Source of the DNA: Gammaproteobacteria bacterium
GTDB taxonomy: Bacteria; Pseudomonadota; Gammaproteobacteria; SZUA-152
Direction: 5' to 3'
Assembly: GCA_011051755.1 (NCBI GenBank)
Contig: DRKN01000070.1
Location: forward strand, 1 to 32,583
DNA length: 32,583 nt
Under the pieces are notes generated by a model. It saw only the letters and a list, made by a program, of their open reading frames with translations. It did not search any database and was not told the DNA's origin. A program made the position numbers and the translations under genes. Shown here in pieces: positions 7,557-16,088 of the stretch (position 1 is its first letter; each line of letters begins with the position of its first letter).

Positions 7557-7781
7557 TCACGTTGCTATTCTCTGTTCAAGGTCATTCGGGGTAACAAAAT
7601 AATAACGTTTTCCTTGTTTGGTTTTTACCAGTAACTTCAATGTGTCAGCCATCTCCAACAAGTCCTTGCGTGCCACGTCATAAGAGATTCCATGTGACCG
7701 TTGGTGTTCCTGCACCACATAACTAAAGCGAGGATGTTTGAGTGCGTGACGCAATAAGGCTAACTGGCGAAAATTCAACAT
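7557..7781 (-). pseudogene. Fic-family protein remnant (C-terminal winged-helix only)
   Basis: This 74-residue frame matches the C-terminal helix-turn-helix tail common to Fic/DOC AMP-transferase proteins: N-F-R-Q-L-A-L-L-R-H-A-L-K-H-P, then Q-x-H-x-x-S-H-G-I-S-Y and a R-K-D-L-L-E-M stretch. The catalytic Fic domain with its H-P-F-x-x-G-N-G-R motif is absent, and about 220 bases of non-coding sequence lie upstream on this strand. A full-length family member is about 350-380 residues. It is therefore most likely the leftover 3' end of a deleted Fic gene; a free-standing small DNA-binding protein is possible but less likely. It is AT-richer than the genes beyond 8 kb. Confidence 0.65.
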
Positions 7782-7998
7782 TCCTGATATTTTGGGATCC
7801 TGCGAGTTTCTTTAAGCTTTTCTGGCTTTTGAATTGAGCTACAGGCCGCATGATATATGACCGGCGTGAGAGGATTTGCCCCCCCCCGACCTCATGGTTG
7901 CAAAGGAAATACTGGGCTATTAAACATCGGTTGCGGTGACTGATGGGTGACTTGGGTGTCGCCCGAACGTCTGTCCTGGATGTAACCCGTTGATTGTA

Positions 7999-8074
<76 letters not shown>

Positions 8075-8105
8075 GTGTGATCGGGTTTAGCGTGCGGGAG
8101 GCGGG

Positions 8106-8135
8106 AGTATACGAGATGCGGGGGTGGGGAAACAA
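8106..8135 (-). promoter_or_regulatory. Probable sigma70 promoter of tRNA-Thr
   Basis: On the minus strand, a -35 TTGTTT (8130-8135) is separated by 18 bases from a -10 TATACT (8106-8111). The -10 lies about 32 bases upstream of the mature tRNA 5' end, leaving a short leader for RNase P to remove. Confidence 0.6.
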
Positions 8136-8179
8136 CCGCCGCCGCTGCACAGCGTTTTTGCGGACGCCGACGCCCGGGG

Positions 8180-8605
8180 TCAGGGCTTGTTGCGCAGGCG
8201 GACGATGATGTCGATGCCTTCCAGCTCGGTGCCATCGGGAACCGCGGGCAGCTGACTGAGGGTGATCTGCTCGTCATCGATGTCGCTCAGCATGCCGGTG
8301 CTGAGGTTGAAATAGTGATGGTGTGGGCGGGTATTGGAGTCGTAAAAAATCTTGCTGGGATCGACCACTACCTCGCGAATCAGGCCTTTGCAGGTGAACA
8401 GGCCGAGGGTGTTATACACCGTGGCCTTCGAGACCTGATGGTCTTTCGTATTGACACGCTCGAGGATCTGCTCCGCCGAGAGATGCTGCGGGCGGGCAAA
8501 CATGATGCGGGCAATCTGCCGGCGCTGCTGGGTGGGTGAGATGCCGTGGCTGGCCAGCAGCTCGCCGACGTCACCGCCAAATCGTTTGTTGTTATTTCCT
8601 ACCAT
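8180..8605 (-). CDS. Fur-family metalloregulator, Irr/PerR-like, without zinc cysteines
   Basis: With ATG at 8605 the product is 141 residues; an in-frame TTG at 8626 is an alternative. The N-terminal winged helix shows the Fur pattern: P-T-x-Q-R at 24-28, L-S-A-E-Q-I at 42-47, and the recognition helix region S-K-A-T-V-Y-N-T-L at 59-67. A dimerisation domain follows with H-H-H-Y-F at 95-99, where Fur proteins have the metal-binding His cluster. Both CXXC zinc motifs of classical Fur are missing; the only cysteine is residue 72. This is closer to Irr-type members, which use a His cluster, than to Fur or Zur. Targets are unknown; iron, heme or peroxide sensing are the family options. It follows thiO on the same strand after 48 bases. 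Confidence 0.88.
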   Translation of the reverse strand: MVGNNNKRFGGDVGELLASHGISPTQQRRQIARIMFARPQHLSAEQILERVNTKDHQVSKATVYNTLGLFTCKGLIREVVVDPSKIFYDSNTRPHHHYFNLSTGMLSDIDDEQITLSQLPAVPDGTELEGIDIIVRLRNKP

Positions 8606-8653
8606 GGTACTAAGTATATCGTCCAATACGAAAAATTTCTAATATCGGCTGTT

Positions 8654-9754
8654 TCAGGCTGCGCTGGCGTGTGTGTCGAGGGCGAATGGCTCGGGATCCA
8701 GCACGGGGTGGCGCTCCAGCATCAGATCCACCAGCAGGTGTGCGGAGGCCGGGGCCATGACCACGCCATTGCGGAAGTGGCCGGCGTTGATGTATAGCCC
8801 TTCGATTCGCGGGTGGGCGCCGATGTAGGGGATGCCATTGGGAGAGGCCGGGCGCAGGCCGGCCCAGTGGCGCTCCAATGGCACTTCGGCGAGTGCGGGG
8901 ATCAGGGTCTGGGCGGCATGTTCCAGTTCGTGCCGGGCCTGCTCGGTGACGGTCTTGTCGAAGCCCACGTTTTCCATTGTGCTGCCGAAGAGGAGGCGAC
9001 CGTCGCGACGTGGGATGGCGTAGTGCCCCCGGTGCAGGACGACGTGCTTCAGCAGTCCGGGTTCTCCCCGGTAAAGCAGCATCTGACCGCGTACGGGAAC
9101 GATGTCGATACTCTGGCCCAGCTCGCGCAACAGGGAAGCGCTCCATGCGCCGCAGGCGATGACGACCCGCTCGGCGGTGATGTGGCCACCATCGGCGGTG
9201 CCGAGGCCATGGATGCGGCCGTTTTCGTGCAACAGATGGCTGACTTCGGCCGATTCGGTGATGCGCACGCCGCGCGCCTGCACGTCTTGGCGCAGGGCCT
9301 TCAGCAGACAGGGGTTGCGCACCTGGGCGAATTCGGGAAACAGCAGGCCACCCCCGGGGTGCTCGCCGACGGCGGGTTCGATATGACCGAGTGCGTCACG
9401 GTCGATGAGGTCGAGTCGCGCGCCGGCCGCCGTGGCCCAGGCCGTGGCGCGGGTGGTTTCGTCGCCGTCGAGGATCAGCAGACCACTCTGAATCCATTCG
9501 GGATCGATGCCGGTGTCGATCTGCAGTTCGTCAGCGAGAGCGCGGTAGTGTTGCTGACTCCAGCGAGCGAGGGCATTGACCGGTTCTGCATAGCGCCACG
9601 GGTAGAGCGGAGACAGGATGCCACCACCGGCCCAGGAGGATTCGCGGCCGATCTGGCGACGTTCCAACAGGGTGACGCTGGCGCCGGCCTGACTGAGGTA
9701 ACGGGCGGTGAGCAGGCCGATGATGCCGCCGCCGACGATGAGATGGTCACTCAT
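8654..9754 (-). CDS. thiO: FAD-dependent glycine oxidase ThiO (thiamine biosynthesis)
   Basis: This 366-residue DAO-family flavoenzyme carries the N-terminal dinucleotide-binding motif V-G-G-G-I-I-G (7-13) and an acidic residue ending the second strand (L-L-E-R). R-E-S-S-W-A-G-G-G-I-L-S follows, typical of ThiO, with the C-terminal G-L-R-P-A-S-P-N-G-I-P-Y-I-G and G-H-F-R-N-G-V-V-M-A-P motifs that complete the FAD and substrate sites. ThiO oxidises glycine to iminoglycine, used to build the thiazole of thiamine. The length is typical. The start ATG overlaps the stop of the upstream sugar kinase (ATGA), so the two are co-translated. No other thiazole gene (thiS, thiG) is nearby. Confidence 0.92.
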   Translation of the reverse strand: MSDHLIVGGGIIGLLTARYLSQAGASVTLLERRQIGRESSWAGGGILSPLYPWRYAEPVNALARWSQQHYRALADELQIDTGIDPEWIQSGLLILDGDETTRATAWATAAGARLDLIDRDALGHIEPAVGEHPGGGLLFPEFAQVRNPCLLKALRQDVQARGVRITESAEVSHLLHENGRIHGLGTADGGHITAERVVIACGAWSASLLRELGQSIDIVPVRGQMLLYRGEPGLLKHVVLHRGHYAIPRRDGRLLFGSTMENVGFDKTVTEQARHELEHAAQTLIPALAEVPLERHWAGLRPASPNGIPYIGAHPRIEGLYINAGHFRNGVVMAPASAHLLVDLMLERHPVLDPEPFALDTHASAA

Positions 9755-10665
9755 GATGATTCCTGCAATGATTGGGAGCTGAGGCCGTGAAAACCGCGCC
9801 GGCCGACCTTGTCGCCGGCCAGCCGGCAGGCGCTGCGCAGGCTGTCGGTGAGCCCCTGCCCTGCCAGTTGGGCGTGGATCAGGCCGGCGTTGAAGGTGTC
9901 GCCGGCGCCGAGGGTGTCGATGACCTTTGCTGGCGTAAAGGCCGGGCTATGGCGGAGTTCGCCGTCCGCTGTCAGGCCGTAGGCGCCGCGTTCTCCCCAA
10001 GCGCAGACGTGAACCGCCTGTGGCGCCCGCTGCCGCTGGTGGCGCAGGAAGGCGCCAGCAGCAGCCTCGGGGCTAGTCGGGGCCTCTGCGCCAAGTTGGT
10101 GCAGCGCGTAGTGGCGGGAGTATATCAGCAGGTCTGCAAGCCCGCACAGCTGCTCGATGTGTTCGCGAGGTTTTTCGATCTCGACGGACAAAGGCAGCTG
10201 TGGGCACTGTTGGCGGGCGTGTTGCAGCATCCCGGTGACGCTCGCCACGTTGCGCCCTTCGGCGTGCAACCAGTCCAGTTCGCGCAAATCGATACGGCGG
10301 AAGGCGTCGAGGCCGTACTCCGGCAGGTCGCGGTAATGGATAATGGTGCGCGAGCCATTGTGCACGTTAAGAGCGATATAGGACGTGGGGGCATGGGCGC
10401 CGGGAATCTGTTGCACGTGGTGGGTGTCGATGCCGTATTGCGCCAGATCGTCACGGATGGTCGCACTGCTGGTGTCGTCGGCCAGGGTACCGGCCCAGCG
10501 GCAACGGTGGCCCAGTTGGCTGAGCACGACCAGGGTGTTGGTGGTGTTGCCACCACGGCGGACGTCCTGCGCCTGGGCACGCACTTCTGCGTCTTCGGCG
10601 GGCCAGGCCGCGACGTGGTTGACGATGTCCAGGGTGGCGATACCGATGCCGAGAATATTTGCCAT
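9751..10665 (-). CDS. PfkB-family carbohydrate kinase (ketohexokinase-like)
   Basis: The 304-residue product has the PfkB/ribokinase signature at both ends: R-R-G-G-N-T-T-N-T near residues 36-44 (substrate-binding, G-G-N type) and D-T-L-G-A-G-D-T-F-N-A-G at 250-261, with catalytic base Asp256 in the anion hole. The opening G-I-G-I-A-T-L-D-I is typical. The pattern resembles ketohexokinase-like members, but substrate specificity within this superfamily cannot be read from motifs alone. It phosphorylates a sugar or related hydroxyl compound with ATP in the cytoplasm. The ATGA overlap with thiO suggests a two-gene operon, perhaps with the Fur-like gene behind it. No strong ribosome binding site is seen upstream of the ATG. 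Confidence 0.85.
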   Translation of the reverse strand: MANILGIGIATLDIVNHVAAWPAEDAEVRAQAQDVRRGGNTTNTLVVLSQLGHRCRWAGTLADDTSSATIRDDLAQYGIDTHHVQQIPGAHAPTSYIALNVHNGSRTIIHYRDLPEYGLDAFRRIDLRELDWLHAEGRNVASVTGMLQHARQQCPQLPLSVEIEKPREHIEQLCGLADLLIYSRHYALHQLGAEAPTSPEAAAGAFLRHQRQRAPQAVHVCAWGERGAYGLTADGELRHSPAFTPAKVIDTLGAGDTFNAGLIHAQLAGQGLTDSLRSACRLAGDKVGRRGFHGLSSQSLQESS

Positions 10666-11130
10666 CGTCGCGAGTTAGTGGCTCGAGCCGCCGTCGGCCC
10701 TGCGCAGGACGACGGGGGGAATAGAGAGGGTGAAGTGGCCGGGGGCCTGCCAGTGCAAATTTGAGCCATCCACGATGGCTTGTTTCGCACTGCAGCATTT
10801 GCCCCACCAGGAAGTGGATTTCTGCTCACAATGGAGGCAGGGTGTGGATGCCATGGGTTGTGTCGCCAGCCGTTATTGTCAGGCTGCCGATCTTAACCGA
10901 GTGGCGGGGTACCTGCCTATTCCCGGGAGAGGGGATTGGTTACAATCGAGTGGAAAAATATTTCACGGTCGTTGTTGTTGACGATTTACGGTGTATTTGG
11001 CGGGGGTAAAGTCGGGAGCCGTGTGATGAGATCGGCCGGCTGAAGCCTATGTTGCTGTGACTAGGGGCTCCTGTGAGGGCAATAACGGATGGCGCAGGCC
11101 GCCGGTGCGGAATACTGAGTGAGTGACGGG
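10666..11130. other. Divergent intergenic region without a recognisable gene
   Basis: These 465 bases separate the minus-strand sugar kinase from the plus-strand triheme cytochromes, so both promoters should lie here. Short open frames on both strands (for example plus 10730-10981) have no recognisable product and no good ribosome binding site. TTGACG occurs near 10977, but no matching -10 is seen at the right distance. I see no RNA gene or clear operator. Confidence 0.5.
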
Positions 11131-11754
11131 ATGCGTGTTTTTACAACGACACTGATATTGCTGAGCCTGGCGATCCTGCTGCTGGTCGCCTGCTCGTCTC
11201 AGCCTCATTCTGTCTCGCGCAGCGCCAGCTATGTGGTGGACGGCAGCGAAGACACTGGCACCAGTTGGCGTCGCTCACGTCCCACCCAGGCAACCTTGAA
11301 CGTGGAGTCATTGGCCAGTGACGGTATTCACGATCCGCAGAATGAGGCTTTTTCGGCCCTGCAGGAGCCCGCTGAAGCACTGGCGGCCTTTCCCATCGAC
11401 CGCCGTGGCGCGGCTGACTGGGTGAAAGCACTGGATCTGGGCATTATTTCGCCGCGCGCCGATCTGCTGGGTAAAGCCGAGATGCAGGTATTGGACATGG
11501 ATATCATGTTCAAGAATACCGGCGCCATGCCCTGGGTGCTGTTCCCGCACGGTAAACATACCGCGTGGCTGGACTGTACCAATTGTCACGACGAGATATT
11601 TGTTCCCCGGGCCGGCGCCAACAAGATCACCATGGATGCGGTGCTGGCCGGTGAATTCTGCGGTCGCTGCCATGGCAAGGTATCGTTTACGTTATGGGTG
11701 TGTGAACGTTGTCACAGCGTGCCGCACGAAGGTTCACCGGAGAAGTGGTGGTAA
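11131..11754 (+). CDS. Triheme c(7)-type cytochrome lipoprotein, first copy
   Basis: ATG at 11131 (GAGTG five bases upstream) gives 207 residues; GTG at 11119 is an alternative. The N-terminus is a lipoprotein signal with lipobox L-V-A-C and the lipidated Cys at 21. The C-terminal third is a triheme domain with CXXCH at 149-153, 177-181 and 191-195. It is preceded by H-G-K-H-T-A-W-L-D, whose His residues are candidate axial ligands, and has the A-G-A-N-K-I-T-M linker typical of c(7)-type triheme domains. A conserved heme-free middle segment (D-R-R-G-A-x-D-W, then R-A-D-L-L-G) precedes it. It is probably anchored to a periplasmic membrane face as an electron-transfer protein. The stop overlaps the ATG of a paralogous gene by one base. 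Confidence 0.85.
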   Translation: MRVFTTTLILLSLAILLLVACSSQPHSVSRSASYVVDGSEDTGTSWRRSRPTQATLNVESLASDGIHDPQNEAFSALQEPAEALAAFPIDRRGAADWVKALDLGIISPRADLLGKAEMQVLDMDIMFKNTGAMPWVLFPHGKHTAWLDCTNCHDEIFVPRAGANKITMDAVLAGEFCGRCHGKVSFTLWVCERCHSVPHEGSPEKWW

Positions 11755-12455
11755 TGATGAGAGGTATCGCTTTCCGACACTTTGTTTTGCTGGCCGTACT
11801 GTCGGCGCTACTGGCGGGTTGCAAGGCCGGCCTGGACACCCAGCCCACGGAGGAAGTAGAAAGCCCGCCAGTGTTGACGCCTGAATTGCAGGCGGCGCTG
11901 GATGAGGGCATCGTGCAGGCCGAAGCACCGGCGCCGCCCGTCGCAGCGGTTCCGGCGGCCGCGCCCACGCCCTTGACGCAGAGCCCGACGGTGCAACAGG
12001 CCAGTGAGTCACCGCGCAATGACGGTATTCATGATGTGCTCAATGAATCACTGGCCATCCTGCAGGATCCGGTGCAGGCGATGACCGAGTTTCCGCGTGA
12101 CCGCCGTGGTGAAGTGGACTGGGTGCTGGCGCTGGATGAGGCGTTGATCGAACCACGGGCCGATCTGCTGGGTCAGGCAGAGATGCAGATTCTGGATATG
12201 GACATCCTCATGAAGCGCACCCAACTCATGCCCTGGGTGCTGTTTTCGCACAGCAAGCATACCGCGTGGCTGGATTGCACCAATTGCCATTCGGCGCTTT
12301 TCAAACCGAAAGCGGGCGCCAATAACATCACCATGAATGCCGTTCTGGCCGGTGAATTCTGTGGCGTCTGTCACGGTAAGGTGTCGTTTTCACTCTTCGT
12401 TTGCGAACGTTGTCACAGCGTGTCACACCCCGACTCCGGGGCGAAGTGGTGGTAG
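11754..12455 (+). CDS. Triheme c(7)-type cytochrome lipoprotein, second copy
   Basis: This 233-residue paralogue of the preceding gene starts at ATG 11754, overlapping its stop. The lipobox L-A-G-C places the lipidated Cys at 23. A Pro/Ala-rich linker (roughly residues 30-85), longer than in copy one, leads to the shared segment D-G-I-H-D and D-R-R-G-E-V-D-W. The triheme domain has C-T-N-C-H, C-G-V-C-H and C-E-R-C-H, and the protein ends in K-W-W exactly like copy one. The two proteins are clearly similar from the D-G-I-H-D motif to the C-terminus, so this is a tandem duplication with a diverged linker. Both copies look intact. The electron donor and acceptor are unknown. Confidence 0.85.
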   Translation: MMRGIAFRHFVLLAVLSALLAGCKAGLDTQPTEEVESPPVLTPELQAALDEGIVQAEAPAPPVAAVPAAAPTPLTQSPTVQQASESPRNDGIHDVLNESLAILQDPVQAMTEFPRDRRGEVDWVLALDEALIEPRADLLGQAEMQILDMDILMKRTQLMPWVLFSHSKHTAWLDCTNCHSALFKPKAGANNITMNAVLAGEFCGVCHGKVSFSLFVCERCHSVSHPDSGAKWW

Positions 12456-12526
12456 CGCGCAGCAGCAGTCGCTATACCTCTGCCGGGCGATCAGATCAAA
12501 GTGAACGGCACGCCGAGGGATTCTGC

Positions 12527-13783
<1,257 letters not shown>

Positions 13784-13890
13784 GGTTCTTCGGTCGGTTG
13801 GATAAATGATAGAAAGGGTTTCGTCGATCAGGGGAATCTGGGATAAGCGTTCGTTGGAACGGGCGTGACGCGCAGGCGATCAGATATAGG

Positions 13891-13920
13891 CTTGCTGGGT
13901 GTCTTCTTGCTGGGTGTCTT
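13891..13920. repeat. 15-bp direct tandem duplication
   Basis: CTTGCTGGGTGTCTT occurs twice back to back at 13891-13905 and 13906-13920 in the rho leader, without mismatches. It is probably a recent slippage product. Confidence 0.9.
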
Positions 13921-14072
13921 AAAGGGCTTTATTGGGAGTGGGCCGGAACGTCGGCACGCGGTCGAACCTGGTGTTTCGCATACAAGCTAACACGATGGCG
14001 GGGCGCCGTCCAGTGTATTTCGGTGATCTCTGCTAAACATATTGGAATACTCAGGGGGGGGCTCAATGAACT

Positions 14073-14127
14073 AAAGCCGTACTGCCGGGCCTCTGTTTTG
14101 CCCAGCAAGGCACGACAATACGGCTTT
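14073..14127 (-). terminator. Inverted repeat downstream of trxA (possible terminator or processing hairpin)
   Basis: The arms AAAGCCGTA (14073-14081) and TACGGCTTT (14119-14127) pair perfectly. Pairing resumes outside them between TCAAT and ATTGA, giving an imperfect stem of about 19 bases with a 37-base loop. It starts 20 bases past the trxA stop. No T-run follows on the minus strand, so a rho-independent terminator is uncertain. Confidence 0.4.
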
Positions 14128-14147
14128 ATCTGATTGAGAGCGTCCCT

Positions 14148-14474
14148 TTAGATATTACTGTCGAGAAAGGCGGTGAGTTGGGACTTGGAGACGGCGCCAA
14201 CCTTGGTTGCTTCGACGTTACCGCCCTTGAACAGCATCAGGGTGGGGATGCCGCGAATGCCGAACTTCGGCGGGGTGGCCGGATTTTCGTCAATGTTGAG
14301 CTTGGCGATCTTGACCTTGCCTTCGTACTCTGCAGCGATCTCATCGAGGATGGGTGCAATCATTTTGCAGGGGCCGCACCAGTCAGCCCAATAATCGACC
14401 AGAACCGGGCCGTCGGCATTGACGACTTCTTCTTCGAAGGAATCGTCTGAGAGGTAAACGATGTTTCCGCTCAC
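14148..14474 (-). CDS. trxA: Thioredoxin 1
   Basis: I place the start at GTG 14474, giving 108 residues. TGGAG lies nine bases upstream, and the resulting N-terminus [13 protein letters not shown] aligns with E. coli TrxA. The ATG at 14489 has no ribosome binding site. The active site W-C-G-P-C is at 32-36, and the cis-proline loop G-I-P-T-L-M-L-F is present. It is a cytoplasmic dithiol reductant for ribonucleotide reductase and many other proteins. It is divergent from rhlB and upstream of rho, the conserved gammaproteobacterial arrangement. Confidence 0.97.
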   Translation of the reverse strand: MSGNIVYLSDDSFEEEVVNADGPVLVDYWADWCGPCKMIAPILDEIAAEYEGKVKIAKLNIDENPATPPKFGIRGIPTLMLFKGGNVEATKVGAVSKSQLTAFLDSNI

Positions 14475-14780
14475 GTGATGGATCTCCATTTGCAATGTAA
14501 AGTGAGGCTATCGACCCCGGGGGTCGTCGGGTTTAGGACTGATCTGCTACGGGAAATCCATTTGAGCCAATTTTTTCGATCTTTGTCGTCGAACAGCGGC
14601 GGCCATTCGCCTCCAGCGATCAAAAAACGTGATCCAAGCGATTTTCCCTCGCCATGACCACCCTCAGCCCGATAAAACTCCTGGAAAATATTGATAACCT
14701 TGGCTGATGTGACATTTCAGCTCAATACGCGGTCGATTTCAAGCCCAAAGCCGTGGCAATTTTGTTATTCTCTCCTGCTT
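14475..14780. other. trxA-rhlB divergent promoter region
   Basis: This 306-base divergent spacer contains no gene. A perfect 7+1+7 palindrome, CGACCCC-G-GGGGTCG at 14512-14526, lies 37 bases upstream of the trxA start codon and could be an operator. I could not identify convincing -35/-10 pairs for either gene. Confidence 0.45.
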
Positions 14781-16088
14781 ATGTCAGACACACATCTCAC
14801 AGAGACTTCATTCAGGGAGTTGGGGCTCGCCGATGCGCTGGTACAAGGCGTTGAAACGGCGGGATTTTCTTACTGTACACCGATCCAGGCGGAGACTCTG
14901 CCGCTGGCCCTCAAGGGGCAGGACGTACTCGGCCAGGCGCAGACCGGTACCGGCAAGACGGCGGCTTTTCTACTGGCTGTCCTGCATCGCCTGCTGACGG
15001 TGCCGCCACCGGCGTCACGCCGGCCCAATCAGCCACGTGCCTTCATTCTCGCCCCCACCCGCGAGCTGGCGATCCAGATTCACAAGGATGCCCTGGCCCT
15101 GGCCGGCAATACGGATTTTCGCATTCAGGTGGTCTACGGTGGTTCCGGCTACGAGCAGCAGCGCAGTGACCTGCAGGACGGCGTCGATATCCTCATCGGT
15201 ACGCCGGGTCGCCTCATCGACTATTTCAAACAGCACATCTACGACCTGAAGAAGGTGCAAGCGATGGTGCTGGACGAGGCCGACCGCATGTTCGATCTCG
15301 GCTTCATCAAGGATATTCGTTATCTGTTGCGGCGTATGCCGCCACCGGAAGAGCGTCTCAACATGCTGTTCTCCGCCACCCTGCCGCTGCGTGTCACCGA
15401 GCTGGCCTACGAACACATGAACAAGGCCGTGACGATTAGCGTGGAGACCGACAAGGTCACCGCCGAGCGCGTTACCGAGATCGTCTACGGGCCTTCCAAC
15501 GAGGAAAAGATCCCGCTACTGCTGGGTCTGCTGCGGCACATGGATCCGCAGCGCACGATCATCTTCGTCAATACCAAGCGTGCCGCCGAGCGGGTGTGGG
15601 GTTATCTGGAAAGCAACGGTATCCAGGCCGCGGTGCTATCAGGCGACGTGCCACAGAAAAAGCGTATCCGTCTGCTGACACAATTCCAGGCCGGCGAGCT
15701 GCCGGTAATGGTGGCCACGGACGTAGCGGCACGCGGCCTACACATTGCCGATGTCAGTCACGTCATCAATTACGACCTGCCGCAGGAGGCCGAGGACTAT
15801 GTGCACCGGATCGGCCGTACCGCACGCGCCGGGGCCAGAGGTGACGCCATCAGTTTCGCCTGCGAAGAGTACGCCTTTTCACTGGAGGATATTCAGGGTT
15901 ATATCGGCTACGAGATTCCGCGTGGGCGGGTCACGGCCGAATTGCTGGCGGAAGACATCAAGCCGCGGGTGCGGATTGCGCGTAAGCCGGGCGGTGCCCG
16001 TTCAGGCGCCGGACGAGGCCGAGGCAACTCGGGCTCGTCGCGACACTCACGGGGTCGTAGCGGTTCATCACGGCCGCGCGGTCGTTAA
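14781..16088 (+). CDS. rhlB: DEAD-box ATP-dependent RNA helicase RhlB
   Basis: ATG at 14781 gives 435 residues starting M-S-D-T-H-L; an in-frame ATG at 14691 would add 30 unlikely residues. All helicase motifs are visible: Q-motif T-P-I-Q (33-36), A-Q-T-G-T-G-K-T (53-60), P-T-R-E-L-A, T-P-G-R, D-E-A-D (165-168), S-A-T, and H-R-I-G-R-T-A-R. The C-terminus is a Gly/Arg/Ser-rich tail of about 35 residues that probably binds RNA. RhlB unwinds RNA in the degradosome in enterics. The overall sequence and its position divergent from trxA-rho support RhlB over other DEAD-box members. No clear ribosome binding site precedes the ATG. The stop overlaps the convergent GGDEF gene. Confidence 0.93.
   Translation: MSDTHLTETSFRELGLADALVQGVETAGFSYCTPIQAETLPLALKGQDVLGQAQTGTGKTAAFLLAVLHRLLTVPPPASRRPNQPRAFILAPTRELAIQIHKDALALAGNTDFRIQVVYGGSGYEQQRSDLQDGVDILIGTPGRLIDYFKQHIYDLKKVQAMVLDEADRMFDLGFIKDIRYLLRRMPPPEERLNMLFSATLPLRVTELAYEHMNKAVTISVETDKVTAERVTEIVYGPSNEEKIPLLLGLLRHMDPQRTIIFVNTKRAAERVWGYLESNGIQAAVLSGDVPQKKRIRLLTQFQAGELPVMVATDVAARGLHIADVSHVINYDLPQEAEDYVHRIGRTARAGARGDAISFACEEYAFSLEDIQGYIGYEIPRGRVTAELLAEDIKPRVRIARKPGGARSGAGRGRGNSGSSRHSRGRSGSSRPRGR

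Larger units (their letters stand above)
13784..14147. other. rho leader / trxA-rho intergenic region
   Basis: These 364 bases lie between trxA and rho, both on the minus strand. I see no gene. The stretch contains a 15-bp tandem duplication (13891-13920) and an inverted repeat just after trxA (14073-14127). In E. coli the rho leader is long and subject to Rho-dependent attenuation; similar regulation here would be inference. Confidence 0.5.

Noticed and set aside
8813-9790. 325-codon plus-strand frame opposite thiO
   Set aside because: Thio has all FAD-binding and family motifs on the minus strand; the opposite frame is a by-product of high GC.
9772-10764. 330-codon plus-strand frame opposite the PfkB kinase
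   Set aside because: The kinase signatures are on the minus strand; the antisense translation has no domain.
10730-10981. 83-codon plus-strand frame in the 10.7-11.1 kb spacer, rich in Cys and His
   Set aside because: It has no CXXCH site, no signal peptide and no ribosome binding site.
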